NCBI GenBank assembly: GCA_900540145.1
Contig: UQEW01000060.1
Location: 1-14,463, forward strand
Direction of reading: 5' to 3'
Length of the DNA: 14,463 nt
Source of the DNA: an uncultured Eubacteriales bacterium
Lineage (GTDB): Bacteria; Bacillota; Clostridia; Peptostreptococcales; Anaerovoracaceae
The number at the start of each line of letters is the position of its first letter. Position 1 is the first letter of the stretch. Below are positions 1 through 7,739 of the stretch, piece after piece. The notes beneath the pieces are model-generated. The model was not told where the DNA came from and did no database searches. It was given only the letters and a program-made list of their open reading frames with translations. Both the position numbers and the translations under genes were made by a program.

Positions 1-127
1 CTGCTACTTCATTATCAACATGAACTTCAACTATACCCGCTTCTGTCATTTCTTTAAGAGCTTTTGTAGTTTTTACTACTGGTATCGGGCACTGCTCTCC
101 AAGAGCGTTAACTTCAATTGTTGCCAT
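1..127 (-). CDS. yedF: YedF/TusA-family protein, N-terminal part (runs off the window)
   Basis: Seen: an ATG at 125-127 (minus strand) follows a GGAGG site at a normal distance, and 42 codons are open to the window edge. The protein begins MATIEVNALGEQCPIPVVKT, with the CPxP motif of the TusA/SirA-like fold (Cys13 in CPIP). Known: this fold carries sulfur or selenium on the motif cysteine. In Clostridia the variant with an N-terminal TusA-like domain and a C-terminal DsrE-like domain is YedF, a putative selenium-metabolism protein. Inference: YedF is preferred over a short stand-alone TusA because of the Clostridial context, but the missing C-terminal part would decide. It has its own promoter (157-186) and lies downstream of a terminator, so it is probably a separate transcription unit. 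Confidence 0.75.
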   Translation of the reverse strand, partial: MATIEVNALGEQCPIPVVKTTKALKEMTEAGIVEVHVDNEVA

Positions 128-156
128 CTTTATTTGTCCTCCGTATTTTTAAATAT

Positions 157-186
157 ATTATATATCTTTTAGAAAATAAATGCCAA
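157..186 (-). promoter_or_regulatory. Sigma-A promoter for yedF
   Basis: On the minus strand a -35 of TTGGCA (181-186, 5/6 to consensus) is followed by an 18-base spacer and a perfect TATAAT (157-162). It lies about 30 bases upstream of the yedF start codon, downstream of the preceding terminator. Confidence 0.65.
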
Positions 187-214
187 AACAAATAGACAAA
201 TACTATGCGAAAGT

Positions 215-243
215 AAAATCTATTGAACATTTCAATAGATTTT
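215..243 (-). terminator. Terminator hairpin after the holin-like gene
   Basis: Perfect inverted repeat with 13-base arms (215-227 and 231-243) around a 3-base loop. It starts 9 bases after the stop of the 253-636 gene. The arm ends in four Ts on the minus strand followed by a T-rich stretch, so it fits a rho-independent terminator; the AT-rich symmetric stem could also work on the other strand. Confidence 0.7.
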
Positions 244-252
244 GTATATCCA

Positions 253-636
253 TCACTGTTTTTTGTCATCAAGGCCATCTTTCAATATGCCGCTGAGTTT
301 TCTTACTGCGCTGGCAGTATATTCATATATACCTTTAGCGAACAAAGCAACTATAGAAAGTACAGACATTACGTCTATATACTCTTCTGGAACTGTCAGA
401 CCCACCATAGAAATAAACCTAGGAAAAGCGCTTATAGCTATAGTAAGTAGCGTAACCCCTGCGCAAACAGCAAAAAACTTAATAATATCATCGTACATGC
501 ATTTGCAGTTCCAACAACGGTGTACGATTTTTATATTATAATAAATATCCAAAAGGAAATTGGCAAGCCAAACTATAGCTAACAATATAGCGGCATAACC
601 TATATCTGTAAGATTTTCTAAAATCAAATCTAGCAT
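253..636 (-). CDS. Small holin-like integral membrane protein (127 aa)
   Basis: Seen: ATG at 634-636 preceded by AGGAGG (644-649). The product is strongly hydrophobic, with likely membrane segments near residues 10-32, 50-75 and 83-105, a cysteine-rich loop (HRCWNCKCMYDD, about 39-50), and a charged C-terminus ending DDKKQ. Known: the size, three helices and basic/acidic tail resemble phage holin-type proteins of Firmicutes. Inference: I recognise the style, not a specific family, and no other phage gene lies nearby, so a lytic role is not supported. It begins 58 bases after recG in the same direction and is followed by a terminator, so it may be the last gene of the asp23-recG unit. Alternative: an unrelated small membrane protein. 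Confidence 0.6.
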   Translation of the reverse strand: MLDLILENLTDIGYAAILLAIVWLANFLLDIYYNIKIVHRCWNCKCMYDDIIKFFAVCAGVTLLTIAISAFPRFISMVGLTVPEEYIDVMSVLSIVALFAKGIYEYTASAVRKLSGILKDGLDDKKQ

Positions 637-649
637 ATCATATCCTCCT

Positions 650-667
650 GCTGCCGATACAGGCAGC
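650..667 (-). other. Small hairpin abutting the Shine-Dalgarno of the holin-like gene
   Basis: GCTGCC (650-655) and GGCAGC (662-667) form a perfect 6-bp stem with a 6-base loop. In the minus-strand mRNA the stem ends directly at the AGGAGG of the 253-636 gene. It could affect translation or weakly mark the end of recG; no T-run follows, so it is not a canonical terminator. Confidence 0.35.
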
Positions 668-694
668 CTACAATATATAATATGCCGAAATCTA

Positions 695-2734
695 CTATAA
701 GTTCAGTTGTATATTTTCTCCGAACATTTTTTTCACTTGTTTTCTGAGAACTTTATTTTTCAAAAGTTCCGGATCTTCTTCTAAAATACCTGCAGCAACA
801 TTCTTAACCTGTTCTAATATATCTGCATGGCGAATAAGATCGCTTATATTAAGCTCAGGAAGTCCATGTTGTCTTGTTCCGAATATTTCTCCCGGTCCCC
901 TCAATTTTAAATCTTCTTCAGCAATAATAAATCCATCCTCGGTATTTATCATTATTTCATTTCTCTGATTGGCTACTTGACTATCATGACCGCATACAAG
1001 TATGCAATATGACTGGTACTTTCCTCTTCCTACTCTTCCTCTTAGCTGATGAAGCTGGGCAAGGCCAAATCTTTCACAATTTTCTATAACCATAACTGTA
1101 GCATTGGGTACATTGATGCCAACTTCAATTACTACTGTAGAAACCAGCAAATCTATATCTCCAGATGCAAAATCCTCCATCACCTTGTCTTTTTCTTCCT
1201 GTTTCATGGCGCCATGAACTATGCCTACTTTAATAGACGGATGTTTAGTAGAAATTTCTTCATAAAGCTCCTGGGCCGACTTTATATCCATAGTCTTTGA
1301 TTCTTCTATAAGTGGTGCTACCACATAACACTGTCTTCCTTCTTTTATCTGCCCCTCTGCGAAATCATATATATTATCTCTAGCCTTGTCATCTCTCAAA
1401 AAAGTTCTTATAGGTTTTCTGCCTTCAGGCATAGTATCAATGACTGATATGTCCAAATCTCCATATAAAATAACAGCCAATGTCCTGGGTATAGGCGTAG
1501 CAGTCATTACCAATATATTTGGATTATTTCCTTTTTCTGCCAGCAAAGTTCTTTGATTAACCCCAAAGCGATGCTGCTCGTCAGTTATGACCAATCCCAA
1601 AGATTTAAAAACCACTGACGGCTGAATAATAGCATGAGTTCCTACTATAATGTTTGTCTCTCCTGTTTGGAGGCTTTTCAACACCTGCTCTTTTTCTTTA
1701 GCTTTCATACTGCTGCACAAAAGGTCTATCTTTACTCCGAAAGCCTCAAAATCGCGGCTCAGAGAGGCAAAATGTTGCTTAGCCAAAAGTTCTGTAGGCG
1801 CCATCATCGCTGCCTGAAAACCGGCTTTAACTGTCTTGTACATGGCTAATTCAGCTACGGCAGTCTTGCCTGAACCCACATCGCCTTGTACCAGCCTGTT
1901 CATAGGCAAATATGACGCCATATCTCTTTGTATTTCCTCCCATACTCTCTGCTGCCCTTGAGTAAGTTTAAAAGGAAGTTTATTTACAAAATCGCTGACC
2001 GATATATTTAAATCTACAGATATCCCTTGATTCGCTTTACTTCTTCCCTGTTTTATGTATAATAACCCGGTCTCTAATATGAGAAGTTCTTCAAACACCA
2101 TCCTGTATCTGGCTTCTCGTATCTGCCGCTCGTCTTCCGGAAAATGTATCATTCTAACGGCATATGACGGGCTGCACAAATTATATTTCTTTACTATCGG
2201 TTCCGGCAGCCATTCTGTAATTTGATCCGCTGCAGCTATAACCTCTCTCTGCAGCTTTCTTAAGGTCTGTTGAGTAAGACCTTCTGTCAAAGGATAGATA
2301 GGGAAAATGCCTCTTACATCATCTTTTTCACCTTTTTTATGGAATTCGGGATGCACCATCTGTCTTCGGCCGGATTTAATATTTATTTTTCCATAAAAGG
2401 TATATTCTTTTCCCAGTTCAAACAATCCCGAAATGTATCTGCTGTTAAAAAAAACCACTTCAAGGTTGGCTGAATTGTCCTGAACAGTCAGCCTGAGAGG
2501 CGTTTTTCTACCGTATATATTGGACCCTTGTTTCTTTGATATGAGCTTTCCGCATACCAGCACTTCTTTATCTTCTGACGCTTCCATTATGGTTGTTATG
2601 CTGCGTCTATCCTCATACCTTCGTGGAAAAAAGCGAAGCAAATCTTCTACTGTTTCTATTTTTAAATTTTTTAACAGCGCAGCTTTCTTTTCTCCTACCC
2701 CTTTTATTTTGCTGACTTTATCTTGCAGCTTCAT
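695..2734 (-). CDS. recG: ATP-dependent DNA helicase RecG
   Basis: Full-length (679 aa, the usual size). RecG is a superfamily 2 helicase that regresses stalled replication forks and processes branched DNA in the cytoplasm. Seen: an N-terminal HhH-like region (KIKGVGEKKA, 9-18), an OB-fold wedge domain at roughly 55-150, Walker A GDVGSGKT (284-291), motif II DEQH followed by RFG (385-390), TATPIPRT (411-418), and the QLRGRVGRG motif VI region (563-571), then the C-terminal region with LKLRGPGE (609-616). All catalytic motifs are intact. The ATG at 2732-2734 is preceded by GAGGTG, and it lies inside the 3' end of the Asp23-family gene (17-base overlap), which suggests translational coupling. 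In many Firmicutes a fatty-acid kinase gene (fakA/yloV) lies between the asp23 homologue and recG; it is absent here. Confidence 0.97.
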   Translation of the reverse strand: MKLQDKVSKIKGVGEKKAALLKNLKIETVEDLLRFFPRRYEDRRSITTIMEASEDKEVLVCGKLISKKQGSNIYGRKTPLRLTVQDNSANLEVVFFNSRYISGLFELGKEYTFYGKINIKSGRRQMVHPEFHKKGEKDDVRGIFPIYPLTEGLTQQTLRKLQREVIAAADQITEWLPEPIVKKYNLCSPSYAVRMIHFPEDERQIREARYRMVFEELLILETGLLYIKQGRSKANQGISVDLNISVSDFVNKLPFKLTQGQQRVWEEIQRDMASYLPMNRLVQGDVGSGKTAVAELAMYKTVKAGFQAAMMAPTELLAKQHFASLSRDFEAFGVKIDLLCSSMKAKEKEQVLKSLQTGETNIIVGTHAIIQPSVVFKSLGLVITDEQHRFGVNQRTLLAEKGNNPNILVMTATPIPRTLAVILYGDLDISVIDTMPEGRKPIRTFLRDDKARDNIYDFAEGQIKEGRQCYVVAPLIEESKTMDIKSAQELYEEISTKHPSIKVGIVHGAMKQEEKDKVMEDFASGDIDLLVSTVVIEVGINVPNATVMVIENCERFGLAQLHQLRGRVGRGKYQSYCILVCGHDSQVANQRNEIMINTEDGFIIAEEDLKLRGPGEIFGTRQHGLPELNISDLIRHADILEQVKNVAAGILEEDPELLKNKVLRKQVKKMFGENIQLNL

Positions 2735-3125
2735 ACTCTCTTTTCACCTCAATATCTCTTTCAGCAATTTGTTTAGATTTGACCCCCACAATATGAAGAA
2801 TAATCTCCCCGCCTTGTGCCGGAAAGAACTGCTGCATTTCCTCCTGTATTGAATCAAGGACTGTTTCAGTAACATTTTTTATGCTGCTTCCGAATCGTAT
2901 GATGCCTGAAAATTTGATAAAGAATTTGTTTTCTTTTTCATCTATCTGAAAATTGCCCAAAATATCTCCTACACCTACTCTTGAGGCTACGCCCAAGATT
3001 CTGCCTCTTTCTGAAGAAAGTAAGAGCTTGCCGTCAGACTTTTCTACAGCTCTAAGTATTATCTTCGCTATAACATTATCGTTGACCGTAACGGTTCCCA
3101 GCCTTGTTCTTCTATTCAGTGACAT
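2718..3125 (-). CDS. Asp23/Gls24-family protein (135 aa)
   Basis: Seen: the product starts MSLNRRTRLGTVTVNDNVIA and has the alternating hydrophobic pattern of the Asp23 (DUF322) fold, a small alpha/beta cell-envelope stress protein family; no signal peptide or membrane segment is visible. I chose the ATG at 3123-3125 because AGGAGG sits 8 bases upstream; an ATG two codons earlier is too close to that site, and the open frame back to 3170 has no ribosome binding site. The tail is charged (VKREYEAAR). The gene overlaps recG by 17 bases. Known: homologues next to fakA and recG are conserved across Firmicutes, but their molecular role is poorly defined. Here fakA is missing from the cluster. Confidence 0.88.
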   Translation of the reverse strand: MSLNRRTRLGTVTVNDNVIAKIILRAVEKSDGKLLLSSERGRILGVASRVGVGDILGNFQIDEKENKFFIKFSGIIRFGSSIKNVTETVLDSIQEEMQQFFPAQGGEIILHIVGVKSKQIAERDIEVKREYEAAR

Positions 3126-3213
3126 TTGCATATCCTCCTGATTATAATATATTTTATCATATCCGCGCACAAATTTACATCGTATTTCATACTATATTTT
3201 AAGGAGGACCGCC

Positions 3214-3396
3214 ATGAATAACAATTTTCGTAAAAAGAAATGTTTTAATTTGTATAAAGAAACAAAGGACATTGGTTTTGTTCTGCTGGTCTTTGGCGCC
3301 GTTACCATATGCGCCTTCTTTCTTCCTCCTAAGGCGTGGCTGATCCTCCTTGGAATAATTCTGATAATTTGCGGTATAACGCTTTTAAAGCGATGA
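3214..3396 (+). CDS. Small two-helix membrane protein (60 aa), unknown function
   Basis: Seen: ATG at 3214 with an excellent AAGGAGG (3201-3207). The product has a positively charged N-terminus (MNNNFRKKKCFNLYKE) followed by two hydrophobic segments, about residues 20-37 and 41-57, and ends LLKR. By the positive-inside rule both ends would be cytoplasmic. It is the only gene on the plus strand in this part of the window, diverging from the asp23-recG unit across an 88-base gap. A possible weak -35 (TTTACA, 3174-3179) lies upstream, without a convincing -10. Family unknown; similar short membrane proteins are common in Clostridia. The ribosome binding site and hydrophobic pattern argue that it is a real gene. 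Confidence 0.72.
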   Translation: MNNNFRKKKCFNLYKETKDIGFVLLVFGAVTICAFFLPPKAWLILLGIILIICGITLLKR

Positions 3397-3420
3397 GGTC
3401 TTATAACGCCTTCAGTCATG

Positions 3421-3450
3421 AAAAAAAGGACTGCAAAACTTGCAGTCCTT
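3421..3450 (-). terminator. Rho-independent terminator of rpmB
   Basis: Perfect 11-base arms (3426-3436 and 3440-3450, AAGGACTGCAA and its complement) with a 3-base loop. On the minus strand the stem runs into seven Ts (3427-3421). It lies 19 bases after the rpmB stop codon and faces the end of the convergent small membrane protein gene. Confidence 0.92.
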
Positions 3451-3469
3451 CATCAACAAAATCCTCAAA

Positions 3470-3664
3470 TTAGATGGCACGGTTCACTTTATTTGATTTG
3501 ATACATTTTGTGCACACGTTAGCTTTTCTTACTGTGCCGTTTTCCTCAGCGATTCTTACAGTCTGGATATTAGCGTTCCATTTTCTTCTAGTATGTCTAT
3601 TGGAATGGGATACAGCATTTCCTGATACTTGACCCTTGCCACAAATTTCGCACTTTCTTGACAT
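3470..3664 (-). CDS. rpmB: 50S ribosomal protein L28
   Basis: 64 aa, normal length for L28, a small protein of the large ribosomal subunit. Seen: MSRKCEICGKGQVSGNAVSH with the conserved HSNRHTRRKW stretch (19-28), and two CxxC pairs (C5/C8 and C51/C54), so this is the zinc-binding form rather than the cysteine-free paralogue induced under zinc limitation in some bacteria. AGGAGGTG precedes the ATG. It is a single-gene unit: a near-consensus promoter lies about 100 bases upstream (3767-3795) and a strong terminator follows. In Firmicutes rpmB is commonly found next to an asp23 homologue, as here, although a small plus-strand gene now lies between. Confidence 0.97.
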   Translation of the reverse strand: MSRKCEICGKGQVSGNAVSHSNRHTRRKWNANIQTVRIAEENGTVRKANVCTKCIKSNKVNRAI

Positions 3665-3740
3665 CTACCGCACCTCCTCTTAATATATTGATCATGCCAA
3701 TCTGACGGGCATATTCTTTCCATTATCATTTATTTTTTCC

Positions 3741-3764
3741 CATTTGTTCATACTCGAACGAATG
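3741..3764. repeat. Imperfect inverted repeat near the rpmB transcription start
   Basis: Nine-base arms CATTTGTTC (3741-3749) and GAACGAATG (3756-3764) are complementary except at one position, with a 6-base spacer. The expected rpmB transcription start is about 3760, so this would sit over the start site and first bases of the leader: an operator-like or short leader hairpin position. No regulator is identifiable. Confidence 0.35.
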
Positions 3765-3766
3765 TT

Positions 3767-3795
3767 ATTATATCATAAGGATATTGGCTGTTCAA
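3767..3795 (-). promoter_or_regulatory. Sigma-A promoter for rpmB
   Basis: Minus-strand -35 TTGAAC (3790-3795, 4/6 to TTGACA) with an ideal 17-base spacer and a perfect TATAAT (3767-3772). The leader to the rpmB ATG would be about 95 bases. The -35 lies just 5 bases from the 24-bp repeat copy at 3801-3824. Confidence 0.8.
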
Positions 3796-3800
3796 GCATT

Positions 3801-3824
3801 TTTTAAATGTATTTTTCTGCCAGC
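3801..3824. repeat. 24-bp direct repeat, copy 1 (matches the 3' end of nrdG)
   Basis: These 24 bases are identical and in the same orientation as 11297-11320. Read on the minus strand they encode the last residues of NrdG (LAEKYI plus stop), but here only 15 codons without any start or gene-like sequence precede them, so this copy is a detached gene end. Flanking bases differ on both sides of the repeat. A chance exact match of this length within a 14-kb window is very unlikely. It fits a junction (att-like) duplication at the left edge of an inserted block, or a relic of a partial duplication of nrdG. Confidence 0.8.
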
Positions 3825-4009
3825 TTTGCATACAAGATACAAGTGAGAAACGACAAATCGAAATAAACAAATCATCTTTAATCTGTAAATCATGGATAAC
3901 ATGGAAATATCGGCGCCCGACTGATTGTCGGTGTATGAGATTATTGAAACCAGCTTCTTTTTCATATCTTAAGACAACGGGAAATGGCAGTGATATATTT
4001 CAATTTTTA
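3825..4009. other. Intergenic stretch without a recognisable gene
   Basis: Between the rpmB promoter region and the 3' end of the antiporter gene there are about 270 bases without a credible gene. This part holds only short open frames lacking ribosome binding sites and one minor 5-bp hairpin (CCGAC/GTCGG, 3917-3931). No tRNA, riboswitch or promoter pattern was seen. Confidence 0.6.
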
Positions 4010-4033
4010 CTGCCGGCGGATAACCGCCGGCAG
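4010..4033 (-). terminator. GC-rich hairpin at the end of the sigma-54 operon
   Basis: CTGCCGGCGG (4010-4019), loop ATAA, CCGCCGGCAG (4024-4033): a perfect, very stable 10-bp stem about 60 bases after the antiporter stop codon. On the minus strand it is followed by GTAAAAATTG rather than a T-run, so it is not a classical rho-independent terminator; it may still stabilise or end the operon mRNA. Confidence 0.5.
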
Positions 4034-4092
4034 GTCTTCACATACATATAAATTTATATTTTTTAAGCTTGTTTTACGCAAGTCTGACTTTT

Positions 4093-5829
4093 TTATACGG
4101 TCGAAGCTCCCGAACCTGAACCGGAGCTGTTTTCCGAGGCAGCTTCGCGCTGTAAATCCTCTATTTTCGTACTCTTGCCCACAAATCTAACAAGCAGAGC
4201 AAGAATAGCAATTCCGACAGGAATTATGATTATCGGCGATACGCCGGCCGCGGCAGGAATAAAGCCGACGACTCCCGCGACTATCGCGGCGGCCGCGGCA
4301 TAAGGGATTTGAGTTCTAGCATGATCCATAAGGTCGGCCGCCGAGCCCATCGACGACATGATTGTCGTATCAGATATAGGCGAGCAGTGATCGCCGAATA
4401 TCGAGCCGCAGGTGCAGGCCGCGATAGTCACTATACAAAATTCTCCCATTTCTCCACCTGTAACTCCCCACGCTAGAGGAAACGCGATAGGAATCATAAT
4501 AGCCGTCGTTCCGTAGGAAGTTCCGGTCGAAAACGCCACAAGGCATGAAGCCAAGAACAAAACCAAAGGAATCAAAAGTGCAGGGATAGAATCGCCTACT
4601 ACATGGGAGATATAATTTCCGGTTCCCAAATTTTCCATCACTGTTCCCGACGCCCACGCCAAAACCAATATCGTGTCCGTAAGAAGAAGCTCTTTACAGC
4701 CGTTAAGCCATACGTCTATACATTCCTTGAGGCTCATTATTTTCTGCGCCACAGCCATTATTACAGAAAGTATCGAAGTGAAGATGACGGAGTACAGTAT
4801 GCTCGTAGCGGCATCAGCATTGCCGAGTGCGTTTTGCAGGCCTGTGAAATTAAAAGGCTCTTCCATGCCGCCGCCCGTATACCACAAGGCTATGATGGTT
4901 ATCACCGTAAATACCACGATAGGTATAACCGCGTTGCACACGCGAAGCGGCGCTCCTTCCTTGACGTTCATCGCGTCAAGCTCCTTGCTTATCATCGGTT
5001 TGGCGTTATCCTCATAAAGCTTCCCCTGAAGGCGGGCGCGTTTTTCCGCCCTGTACATAGGGCCGTAATCTCTCTGCATCATGATTATGATGAGAACCAT
5101 GAATATGGCGAATATATTATAAAATCTATACGGTATGGTCTGAATAAAAGTACCGTAAGCGTTGCCGTCGTAGCCTACCGACGAAAAGGCGATTGCTATC
5201 ATTCCTATTTCATAAGCAACCCAAGAGGAAATCGGCGCAAGGTCGGTAACCGGGCCCGCCGTCGAATCTATAACGTAAGAAAGCTTTTCCCTTGATACCT
5301 TTTCTCTGTCAGTGACAGGTCTCATGGTAGGGCCCACTACGAGAGAATTGGCATAATCCTCAAAAAAGATTATCAATCCCATTATCCATGTTATTATGAG
5401 AGAATTTTTTGCGTTTTTGGCTTTCTTCGACATCGCTAAAGCCATAGCCTGCATTCCGCCCATCTTGCTCATTACGGCGATAAGGCCGCCGACGGAAAGG
5501 ATAAACACAAGCAGCGTCGCGTTCCAGCTGTCGGTAACAGTACCTACTATGTAAGTGTCGCAGGTCCTCAAAAAAGCGGTCAGCACATTGCCGCCGTCAA
5601 GGATTAAAGCTCCGACAAAAACCGCCGTCGCAAGAGAGAGTACTACCTGCTTGGTAATAAAGGACAATACGATTGCAAAAAATGGCGTCAGCAGAGAAAG
5701 CATTCCGTAATGAGACGAAGCCTCTTCTCCCGTCTCTCCTTCCGCGAAAGCTATATTCGTCGCGACCGCCGCGATAACCACAAGCAGAATCGCAATCATC
5801 CATCTTCGTTTTGATATTTTTTTTATCAT
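4093..5829 (-). CDS. NhaC-family Na+/H+ (or organic ion) antiporter
   Basis: Polytopic inner-membrane protein of about 578 aa with some 12 hydrophobic segments. Seen: after a basic N-terminus and one hydrophobic helix ending in an AFA/EGE-like site (possible signal peptide), the family hallmarks FFEDYANSLVVGPTMRPVTD and GDHCSPISDTTIMSS are present; the C-terminus is a Ser/Gly-rich tail (SSGSGSGAS). Known: NhaC-family carriers exchange sodium and protons, but relatives such as MleN exchange organic acids with ions, so the substrate may be a catabolite rather than only sodium. Start: I chose ATG 5827-5829 because GGAG lies 9 bases upstream; the ATG five codons earlier has no ribosome binding site. 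It is the third gene of the operon, 34 bases after the M28 gene, suggesting uptake or product exchange for that pathway. Confidence 0.87.
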   Translation of the reverse strand: MIKKISKRRWMIAILLVVIAAVATNIAFAEGETGEEASSHYGMLSLLTPFFAIVLSFITKQVVLSLATAVFVGALILDGGNVLTAFLRTCDTYIVGTVTDSWNATLLVFILSVGGLIAVMSKMGGMQAMALAMSKKAKNAKNSLIITWIMGLIIFFEDYANSLVVGPTMRPVTDREKVSREKLSYVIDSTAGPVTDLAPISSWVAYEIGMIAIAFSSVGYDGNAYGTFIQTIPYRFYNIFAIFMVLIIIMMQRDYGPMYRAEKRARLQGKLYEDNAKPMISKELDAMNVKEGAPLRVCNAVIPIVVFTVITIIALWYTGGGMEEPFNFTGLQNALGNADAATSILYSVIFTSILSVIMAVAQKIMSLKECIDVWLNGCKELLLTDTILVLAWASGTVMENLGTGNYISHVVGDSIPALLIPLVLFLASCLVAFSTGTSYGTTAIMIPIAFPLAWGVTGGEMGEFCIVTIAACTCGSIFGDHCSPISDTTIMSSMGSAADLMDHARTQIPYAAAAAIVAGVVGFIPAAAGVSPIIIIPVGIAILALLVRFVGKSTKIEDLQREAASENSSGSGSGASTV

Positions 5830-5863
5830 TTTCTTTTTCTCCATTATCTAAAGAACGGTAACA

Positions 5864-7708
5864 TCAATCGTATAAAGCCGCTTTGGCAATCTCCATGGCT
5901 TTAATCGGAACGTCGAGAGCGTCAAACACCATATTCCGCGTTCTGAGCGTCATGGTTTCCCAAAGATAATATTCTTCCGACCCCTGCTCCGCCGCGTTGT
6001 ATTTGTCCAAAGCTTTTCTGAGCGCGGGAATCGGATTTTCAGTCGCCAAGGCGCAGCACGCGTCCTGACCGTAACGTCCCGAATAGCACCTGAACATCGC
6101 CGTATGTCTTTCGCATATAACAGCGGCTTTGTCGTATATTTCCTTCTGTCTATCCGAAAGTCCGCCTCTCTTCGAACCTCCTGTTCTTTCTTCTGAACCG
6201 CACGTTCCGTCGTCTTTCGTCTCCGTACCGCGTGCTTTCTCATGACCGCAAACGCCGTTTCTCAAGCCGTAGAATTCTTTCAGAGACGCGGCGTATTCTT
6301 CAATTTTAGGAGATACAGCGGCAAGCATATCTTTTGCGCGGCCGGAAGCGTCCATAATCTGCCGCCATTGATTTTCGACGTCGTCGGCGAGAGCTTCGAG
6401 ATCGTAAGGAAATACCGGATAATTCAGCAGTTTTTCTATTACATAAATGAAATATTCCGCATGCTTTCGCATGAGATTCATATCGATTTTATCCACCGTG
6501 TCATCGTCTGTGTGAAGCCAAGGACTGTAAAACGCATAATTCAGCTCTTTGAGCTTTTCCTCCGTGTACTCGGTCGCGAAAGAAGTATACGGAACACCGA
6601 CTCCGAAGAAGGATGAATCGCCGCCGCCCTTATAGGCTTGGTGCCACAAGCCTTCTTCTCCGAAAACAGCTCTTATTGCCTCCATCAGAAGATTTTTCAG
6701 CTCTGGCTGGCCTTCGACACCCGGAATCGTAGTTCCACTTATGGCCAAATTGTCTATGTTGACGTAACCGATACAATTTTCAGTCATATCCTGCCAATAA
6801 TTGTCCGCATACCACGTCGAGCCTCCGCCTTCGGCAATCTCATGTCCGTCCCAGAAAGTAAAGACAAGTCTTCCGTCAAGCTCATCCCTGTGTTTTGCGA
6901 ACACGCGGGCAATCTCAAGATTGAGGGCATTCCCCGAAGCGTTGCATATAGCAGACTTTCCCCACGCGTCCACGTGGCTTCCGATTAAAACGTATTTGTC
7001 AGCGGCGTTTTTTCCTTTCAGAAAGCCTATCGGCTGATCCGCCGTTATCCATTCTCGCGTTGCAGAGGCTTCAAGATAAACGCTGACTCCTCCCTCCTGC
7101 CGTCCGCACAATGACGCGAGGTACTCGCCGTCTTTTCTCGACACGCTTATTACCGCGAGTCTTACAACATCCTTGATAGTCTCCGGAGTTGGATTCCCCC
7201 ACTGAGACTTGACGGCGCCCATTTGAATCAAATCGCTGCCTGCCTCTCCCCAGTTCATGATTATAAGAGCCTTAGCACCCATTTCCCAAGCAATGCGAGC
7301 CTTTTCGGGACGTCCCGGACTCCAGTCCATATTCGTAAGTACGATTTTGTCCTTAACGTCCTTTCCCTCATAATCCTCGTAAGCTCCCGATTCGAGATAT
7401 ATAAGCTCTCCTTCAAGGCCGCCCTCCGGCGTAGAATCTATATGGCATACAGGTCGAGCCTTGATTTCACGTTCTTCGGGAGAAACAACCTTTAGATAAG
7501 CTTCCCCCGGATAGCTCTGATACATCGGAAAATGGTCTATGCGGGCACAGACACCGTTTTCCTCAAGCCGCGAACGTATGTATTCCGTTGCCTTTCTCAT
7601 CTTGTCGGTACCGGAAAGCCTTTCGCCGACCTCCTCCACAAGATAAGTCATATCGCGGCAAATGTTTTCCATGGAGATTTCGTTTTTTAAAGTCTCATAA
7701 AAATTCAA
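5864..7708 (-). CDS. M28-family peptidase-like protein with altered metal site
   Basis: About 614 aa with no signal peptide, so probably cytoplasmic. Seen: a PA-type insert at roughly 95-220, then the M28 zinc-peptidase core: GSHVDAWG (His245, ligand), AICNASG (about 253-259), FWDGHEIAEGGGS (His289-Glu290), YVNIDN (Asp319) and LHTDDDT (His399). Compared with human GCPII, His377, Glu425, Asp453 and His553 have counterparts, but the bridging Asp387 is Cys255 and the catalytic base Glu424 is His289. The last ~180 residues are an extension with a charged low-complexity stretch (about 480-515) followed by a helical part. Start: GTG at 7715 abuts AAGGA with no spacing, whereas TTG at 7706-7708 sits 8 bases after AAGGAG, so I use TTG. 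Second gene of the sigma-54 operon, 31 bases after the amidinohydrolase gene. Whether it hydrolyses peptides is uncertain. Confidence 0.85.
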   Translation of the reverse strand: MNFYETLKNEISMENICRDMTYLVEEVGERLSGTDKMRKATEYIRSRLEENGVCARIDHFPMYQSYPGEAYLKVVSPEEREIKARPVCHIDSTPEGGLEGELIYLESGAYEDYEGKDVKDKIVLTNMDWSPGRPEKARIAWEMGAKALIIMNWGEAGSDLIQMGAVKSQWGNPTPETIKDVVRLAVISVSRKDGEYLASLCGRQEGGVSVYLEASATREWITADQPIGFLKGKNAADKYVLIGSHVDAWGKSAICNASGNALNLEIARVFAKHRDELDGRLVFTFWDGHEIAEGGGSTWYADNYWQDMTENCIGYVNIDNLAISGTTIPGVEGQPELKNLLMEAIRAVFGEEGLWHQAYKGGGDSSFFGVGVPYTSFATEYTEEKLKELNYAFYSPWLHTDDDTVDKIDMNLMRKHAEYFIYVIEKLLNYPVFPYDLEALADDVENQWRQIMDASGRAKDMLAAVSPKIEEYAASLKEFYGLRNGVCGHEKARGTETKDDGTCGSEERTGGSKRGGLSDRQKEIYDKAAVICERHTAMFRCYSGRYGQDACCALATENPIPALRKALDKYNAAEQGSEEYYLWETMTLRTRNMVFDALDVPIKAMEIAKAALYD

Positions 7709-7739
7709 TTCAATCACTCCTTAAATTAACCTCGGCTCT

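Noticed and set aside
3825..3873. Short open frame upstream of the left 24-bp repeat as a surviving nrdG paralogue
   Set aside because: Outside the 24 bp there is no resemblance to NrdG, and only about 15 codons separate it from an in-frame stop.
4603..5295. 230-codon open frame on the plus strand inside the antiporter gene
   Set aside because: It is the antisense of a clear NhaC gene, has no ribosome binding site and no recognisable domain.
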